A stretch of 64,000 bases of DNA from Salipiger thiooxidans (GTDB lineage: Bacteria > Pseudomonadota > Alphaproteobacteria > Rhodobacterales > Rhodobacteraceae): NCBI RefSeq assembly GCF_900102075.1, contig NZ_FNAV01000001.1, forward strand, positions 124,001 to 188,000. Direction: 5' to 3'. The position numbers were made by a program, and so were the translations under genes. Positions 60,411-64,000 of the stretch are shown piece by piece. Numbering within the stretch: the first letter of the stretch is position 1; every line of letters begins with the position of its first letter. The notes under the pieces are model-generated. The model made no database searches. It was not told the origin of the DNA and saw only the letters and a program-made list of their open reading frames with translations.

Positions 60411-61158
60411 GGTAAGCCTCCAGCACGGCGCGGTCTTCGCGGATTTCCTCGGGGGTGCCCTCGGCGATGCGCGCGCCCGCCGCCATCACGAGGATGCGGT
60501 CGGCGGCGGCCATCACCAGCTCGACCGCGTGTTCGATGAGCAGGATGCCGACGCCCTTCTCGCCCGCCAGACGGTGGATGATCTCCATCATCTGCGCGCG
60601 CGCCTCCGGCGACAGCCCCACGGCGGGCTCGTCGAGCAGCAGGACCGGCGGGTCCGAAGCGACGGTGCGCACGATCTCGACGATGCGCTGCTGCCCGCCT
60701 GAGAGGTCGCCCGCCCGGGTGTCGGCCATGTGCTCCATCGACATCAGCTTCAGCAGCTCACGGGCGCGGTGGATGTTCTCGGCCTCGGATTTCAGCGCCT
60801 TCGAGCGCCCGAGCAGGATGTCGAGGAACGAGCCATGGGTCTGCGCATGCAGCCCGGTCAGCACGTTCTCGAGCACCGTCAGCGCCGGGAACAGCCCGCC
60901 GTTCTGGAAGGTCCGGCGGATGCCGCGCTCGGCGATCTCGTGCGGAGTGAGCTGCGTCAGCTCGTGGCCGTGCAGGTGCACGGTGCCAGAGGTGGGCGTC
61001 ACGTAGCCCGAGATCGCGTTGAAGAGCGTCGACTTGCCGGCACCGTTGGGGCCGATGACGGCGCGGACATTGCCTTCCTCGAGGGTGAAGGACACGTCGT
61101 CGAGCGCCGTCAGCCCCGAGAAGCGGACCGACAGGCTCTTTACGTCGAGAAGGGTCAT
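60397..61158 (-). CDS. livG: Branched-chain amino-acid-type ABC transporter ATPase LivG
   Basis: A 253-residue ABC ATPase of the LivG class. Walker A is GPNGAGKST (about 37-45), followed by GIRRTFQNGGLFPALTVLEN. The signature is LSGGQQRIVEIVRTVASDP and Walker B is LLLDEPAVGLSPE. The start MTLLDVKSLSV overlaps the livM stop (ATGA). The longer frame upstream is a shadow of livM. Confidence 0.95.
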   Translation of the reverse strand: MTLLDVKSLSVRFSGLTALDDVSFTLEEGNVRAVIGPNGAGKSTLFNAISGYVTPTSGTVHLHGHELTQLTPHEIAERGIRRTFQNGGLFPALTVLENVLTGLHAQTHGSFLDILLGRSKALKSEAENIHRARELLKLMSMEHMADTRAGDLSGGQQRIVEIVRTVASDPPVLLLDEPAVGLSPEARAQMMEIIHRLAGEKGVGILLIEHAVELVMAAADRILVMAAGARIAEGTPEEIREDRAVLEAYLGHS

Positions 61159-62138
61159 GGGGCCTCCCGGTAGAAACGTTCGACGAAGACGGGGGACAGG
61201 CGGCGCAGCAGGCTCGCGAGCCCCATCGGCATGGCCACGAGCACACCCGCAACGATCAGGCCGAAGAAGAGCTCTTCCATGCCCGGGAAGGCGCGCAGGT
61301 ATTCCGGCAGCGCGGTCAGCAGAACCGCCCCCAGTACGGCGCCGAGCACCGAGCCGAGCCCGCCCACCAGCACCATCGCGAAGGAGGCGATGAGGTGCAG
61401 CATCCCGAAGCTTTCCGGGAAGACGTGGCCCACGTGGCGAGCAAAAAGCGCCCCCGCGCACCCCACGACGAAGCCCGACCACATGAAGGTGACCAGGATC
61501 ACCCGCGCCGTGGGGATGGCGAGCGAGGCCGTCGCGATCTCGTTCTCGCGCACCGCCATCACGGCGCGACCGAAGCGCGAGCGCATGAGGTTCAGCGTCG
61601 CCTTCACCAGCAGCACGGTCACCCCGAGGAAGATGTAGAACTTCAGCGAGTCGTCCCCGAGCGAGATGCCGAAGAGCGCCTCGCGCGGCATCGGCATGCC
61701 GTCGGTGCCTCCGGTGACGGGCTTGGCGTGCAGGTAGGCCCAGCGCATCAGCTCGCCGAAGGCCAGCGTGATGATCGCAAGATAGTAGGTCCGGATCCCG
61801 CGCAGGGCGGCAGCCGAGGCGAGAAACCCGCCCAGCGCACCGAAAGCGCCCGCAAGCGGGATGGTCAGCAGCCACGGCACGCCGAGCTTGGCGGCAAGGA
61901 TCGCCGAGGCGTAGGCGCCGATGCCGAAGAAGGCGGTGTTGGCAAAGGCCAGCTGGCCGAGATTGCCGATGGTGAGCGTGAAGCCGAGCGTCACCAGCAC
62001 CGAGATCAGCATGCCGTTGGCGATGAACTGGGTGTAGGGGTTGGTGGCGAGCGGCAGGAGCAGCAGCAGCACGGGCACCGCCCAGAAGGCATAGGTGCGC
62101 AGGCGGCGTTGCGTGGCGGTGGGCATGGTCTGGCTCAT
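61155..62138 (-). CDS. livM: Branched-chain amino-acid-type ABC transporter permease LivM
   Basis: A 327-residue permease with about ten helices. Typical LivM text: LGFTLTIGNLGQLAFANTAF, FFGIGAYASAILAAKLGVP, RGIRTYYLAIITLAFGELMR, SRFGRAVMAVRENEIATASL and VGGLGSVLGAVLGAVLL. It starts four bases after livH and overlaps livG. It forms the channel with LivH. Confidence 0.94.
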   Translation of the reverse strand: MSQTMPTATQRRLRTYAFWAVPVLLLLLPLATNPYTQFIANGMLISVLVTLGFTLTIGNLGQLAFANTAFFGIGAYASAILAAKLGVPWLLTIPLAGAFGALGGFLASAAALRGIRTYYLAIITLAFGELMRWAYLHAKPVTGGTDGMPMPREALFGISLGDDSLKFYIFLGVTVLLVKATLNLMRSRFGRAVMAVRENEIATASLAIPTARVILVTFMWSGFVVGCAGALFARHVGHVFPESFGMLHLIASFAMVLVGGLGSVLGAVLGAVLLTALPEYLRAFPGMEELFFGLIVAGVLVAMPMGLASLLRRLSPVFVERFYREAP

Positions 62139-62142
62139 GGGA

Positions 62143-63012
62143 TCAGACCTTCACCACGGCCTTGCGGCCGAAGAGCCCCTGCGGGCGGATGAACAGCACC
62201 GCGACGATGACCACGTAGGCGGTGATCTCGATCAGCGCGCTGTCGATGTAGGCGCCGGCGTATTGCTCGGCGAGGCCCAGCAGCACACCGCCAAGCACCG
62301 CCCCGCCCAGCGAGCCGAAGCCGCCCAGCGTCATGGCCGCGAAGCCCTTGATCAGGAACGATGCGCCCAGATCCGGGTGCAGGAGCGAGACCGGCGCCAC
62401 GAGGATGCCGCCGAGCGCCCCGAGTGCCGCGCCGATGCCCCAGGAGAAATCGTTGAAGCGGTCGACGTTGAGCCCGATGAGGCGCGCGCCGCGCGGGCTT
62501 TGGTAGACCGCCTGCACCATCTTGCCGAGGTCGGTCATGGCCATCAGGCCGAAGAACAGCAAGAGCAGCACCAGCACGGTGCCGATGATGAAGACCGCGT
62601 CGCCGGTGATCACGAGTTCGCCCACGAAGATCGGGTCCATGTCGAAGACCGGCGGCATCGGCAGCACCTCGCGGCCCCAAACCATGCGCGCCAGCCCGCG
62701 CAGCACGTAGCCCGCCGCGATGCACATGAGCGCGAGCCCGATGTGCGGCCCGCCGAGGATCGGCCGGATCAGGCCTCGGTTGAACATCACCCCCAGCACG
62801 AACATCGCGATCATCGCCAGCGCCGCCGCGGGCAGGAAGGCCACCCCCGCCAGCACCACCAGCACGTAGGACAGGAAGGCGCCTGCCATGACGAAGTCGC
62901 CGTGGCCGAAATTCACCACCGTGGTCGAGCGGTAGACCACCGTCAGCGACAGCGCGATGAGCGCGTAGATCATGCCCTGGGAGAGACCTCCCAAAGTCAG
63001 CTGCATCAGCAT
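62143..63012 (-). CDS. livH: Branched-chain amino-acid-type ABC transporter permease LivH
   Basis: A 289-residue permease. Typical LivH text: LSQGMIYALIALSLTVVYRS, VVNFGHGDFVMAGAFLSYVL, and later GALGGILVAPVSLLHPDLGA with GGFGSLGGAVLGGVLLGLAE. The ATG at 63012 is set by AAGGAG eight bases upstream. The frame begins seven codons earlier without one. Confidence 0.94.
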   Translation of the reverse strand: MLMQLTLGGLSQGMIYALIALSLTVVYRSTTVVNFGHGDFVMAGAFLSYVLVVLAGVAFLPAAALAMIAMFVLGVMFNRGLIRPILGGPHIGLALMCIAAGYVLRGLARMVWGREVLPMPPVFDMDPIFVGELVITGDAVFIIGTVLVLLLLFFGLMAMTDLGKMVQAVYQSPRGARLIGLNVDRFNDFSWGIGAALGALGGILVAPVSLLHPDLGASFLIKGFAAMTLGGFGSLGGAVLGGVLLGLAEQYAGAYIDSALIEITAYVVIVAVLFIRPQGLFGRKAVVKV

Positions 63013-63086
63013 GTTGTCTGCTCCTTGGAACACCCCGGAAAAGACCGGGCGCGAACGGCGCCGCGCCCGGCAGTCGGGGGGAGTGA

Positions 63087-64000
63087 TCAGTAGGGCTGGC
63101 CCCAGGCCTTCAGGACGGTCGGTTCGCCGTCGACGAAGCCCGCCACGGCCGAGCCCTTGACGCCCTGGTGGTCCTCGGGGGTCCAGGTGATCGGGTCCGA
63201 GAGGATGCCGGTGTCGAAGTCGCGCACCTCTTCCAGCGCCGCCATCAGCTTGGAGCGGGTGAGGTCAGGCCCCACGGCCTCGAGCGCGGCGACCAGCGCC
63301 TCGGCCGAGCCGATCGAGACGAAGGAGAAGGTCGAGAGCTCTTCATCCGGGTTGTACTTGTGGATCATGTCGCCCCACGGCTTCATCAGCGGGCCGTCGA
63401 GATTGTCCACGTAGGAGTGGATCACGTAGTAGTTCTTGACCGTGTCGAAATCGCCGGTGCGCTTGAGCGTGTTCTCGAGGTCGGTGCCCGCGGTGCCCAT
63501 GACCGGGACGTCGCCCATGCCGTATTTCTTCAGGTCCCGCAGGAAGATCGCCGTCTCGGCCTCGTAGAGCGCCGCGATGATGAAGTCGGGTTTCTCCTGC
63601 CGCAGCTTCAGCACCTGCGCGGTGGCGTCGGTCTGGCCGCGTTCCATGATCAGCTCAAGCGAGGGCGTGACGCCGTTCTCCTCGAGATACTCCCGCGCGG
63701 GGTTCGAGTAGCTGTGCGCCCAGTCGTTCGAGTGCTCGATGATGGCGACGTTGCCGGTGTCGGGCTTCGAGAGCACGAAGGCCGCCATGGCCCGGCCGTT
63801 GGCGCGGCCGGTGGGCACGCCGTGGAAGATGTTCTTCGCCAGCGGGTCCGAGATCGAGTCGCTCACCGCGTGGGCGACGATCCACGGCAGGCCCGCGTCC
63901 TCGATGGTGGGCCGCAGCGCCACGGCCACGCCCGAGCAGGAGTTGCCCTGCAGCATGAACACCTTGTCCTGCGAGATCAGCTTCTTGGCGGCGGCGAGCC
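63087..64000 (-). CDS. Branched-chain amino-acid-type ABC transporter substrate-binding protein, partial
   Basis: The last 304 codons of a type I periplasmic binding protein (LivK-like, Peripla_BP_6). Visible text includes KKLISQDKVFMLQGNSCSGV, GNVAIIEHSNDWAHSYSNPA, ILRDLKKYGMGDVPVMGTAG-like and FDTGILSDPITWTPEDHQGV. The N-terminus and signal lie beyond the right edge. It is upstream of livH in the same operon. The ligand could be an amino acid, amide or peptide, and the dipeptidase at the operon end hints at a peptide-like compound. Confidence 0.92.
   Translation of the reverse strand, partial: LAAAKKLISQDKVFMLQGNSCSGVAVALRPTIEDAGLPWIVAHAVSDSISDPLAKNIFHGVPTGRANGRAMAAFVLSKPDTGNVAIIEHSNDWAHSYSNPAREYLEENGVTPSLELIMERGQTDATAQVLKLRQEKPDFIIAALYEAETAIFLRDLKKYGMGDVPVMGTAGTDLENTLKRTGDFDTVKNYYVIHSYVDNLDGPLMKPWGDMIHKYNPDEELSTFSFVSIGSAEALVAALEAVGPDLTRSKLMAALEEVRDFDTGILSDPITWTPEDHQGVKGSAVAGFVDGEPTVLKAWGQPY

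Overview
The window is high-GC DNA whose gene content and order (hom-glpX-recJ-tRNA-Glu, minCDE, several TRAP transporters, an OafA/SGNH acyltransferase fragment) fit a marine alphaproteobacterium of the Rhodobacterales (Roseobacter group). The genus cannot be fixed from the sequence alone. There are no rRNA genes, CRISPR arrays, intact insertion sequences or prophage genes. About 52 intact or window-edge protein genes, two tRNA genes and six decayed or chimeric genes can be supported.

Layout. 1-5.5 kb: a leftward catabolic operon (isochorismatase-type hydrolase, amidohydrolase, haloacid-dehalogenase-like hydrolase, TRAP-DctPQM importer). 6-8.6 kb: a LysR regulator divergent from a short-chain dehydrogenase, a broken second dehydrogenase and a tautomerase. 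9.3-16 kb: a rightward TAXI-TRAP operon (receptor, fused permease, DUF1850 protein) that also carries its own DctB/DctD-type two-component pair. This operon is bracketed by two inverted copies of an approximately 88-bp sequence, which I consider the most striking structure here. 16-22.4 kb: a broken acyltransferase, a lipoprotein built from two copies of one cysteine-containing unit, and a Crp/Fnr regulator whose probable 13-bp operator lies in front of two membrane-protein genes. 22.7-31.7 kb: housekeeping genes (rsgA, recJ, glpX, hom), a glycosyltransferase, a decayed FAD oxidase and two identical tRNA-Glu genes. 31.8-38 kb: TetR, cytochrome c, a DMT protein, a MerR/P-type ATPase metal-efflux pair with two clear operators, and a D-aminopeptidase.

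38-49 kb: a GntR/thiamine-diphosphate enzyme pair, then a leftward iron-siderophore uptake operon (TonB receptor, binding protein, two permeases, ATPase, siderophore-interacting reductase) with an Rrf2-type regulator upstream. 49-51 kb: a small graveyard with an ECF sigma-factor remnant facing an intact anti-sigma-like gene, and an RTX-repeat remnant. 51-55.4 kb: minCDE and tex. 55.6-58.6 kb: an ORF that joins a GntR DNA-binding domain to a cytosine-deaminase fragment, then a MarR regulator divergent from an MFS drug-efflux gene. 58.7-64 kb: an M19-type dipeptidase at the end of a branched-chain-amino-acid-type ABC transporter operon that runs off the right edge.

The accessory regions are mostly importers paired with dedicated regulators and catabolic enzymes. 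Gene decay is concentrated near 8, 16, 25-26 and 49-51 kb, next to repeats or hairpins.
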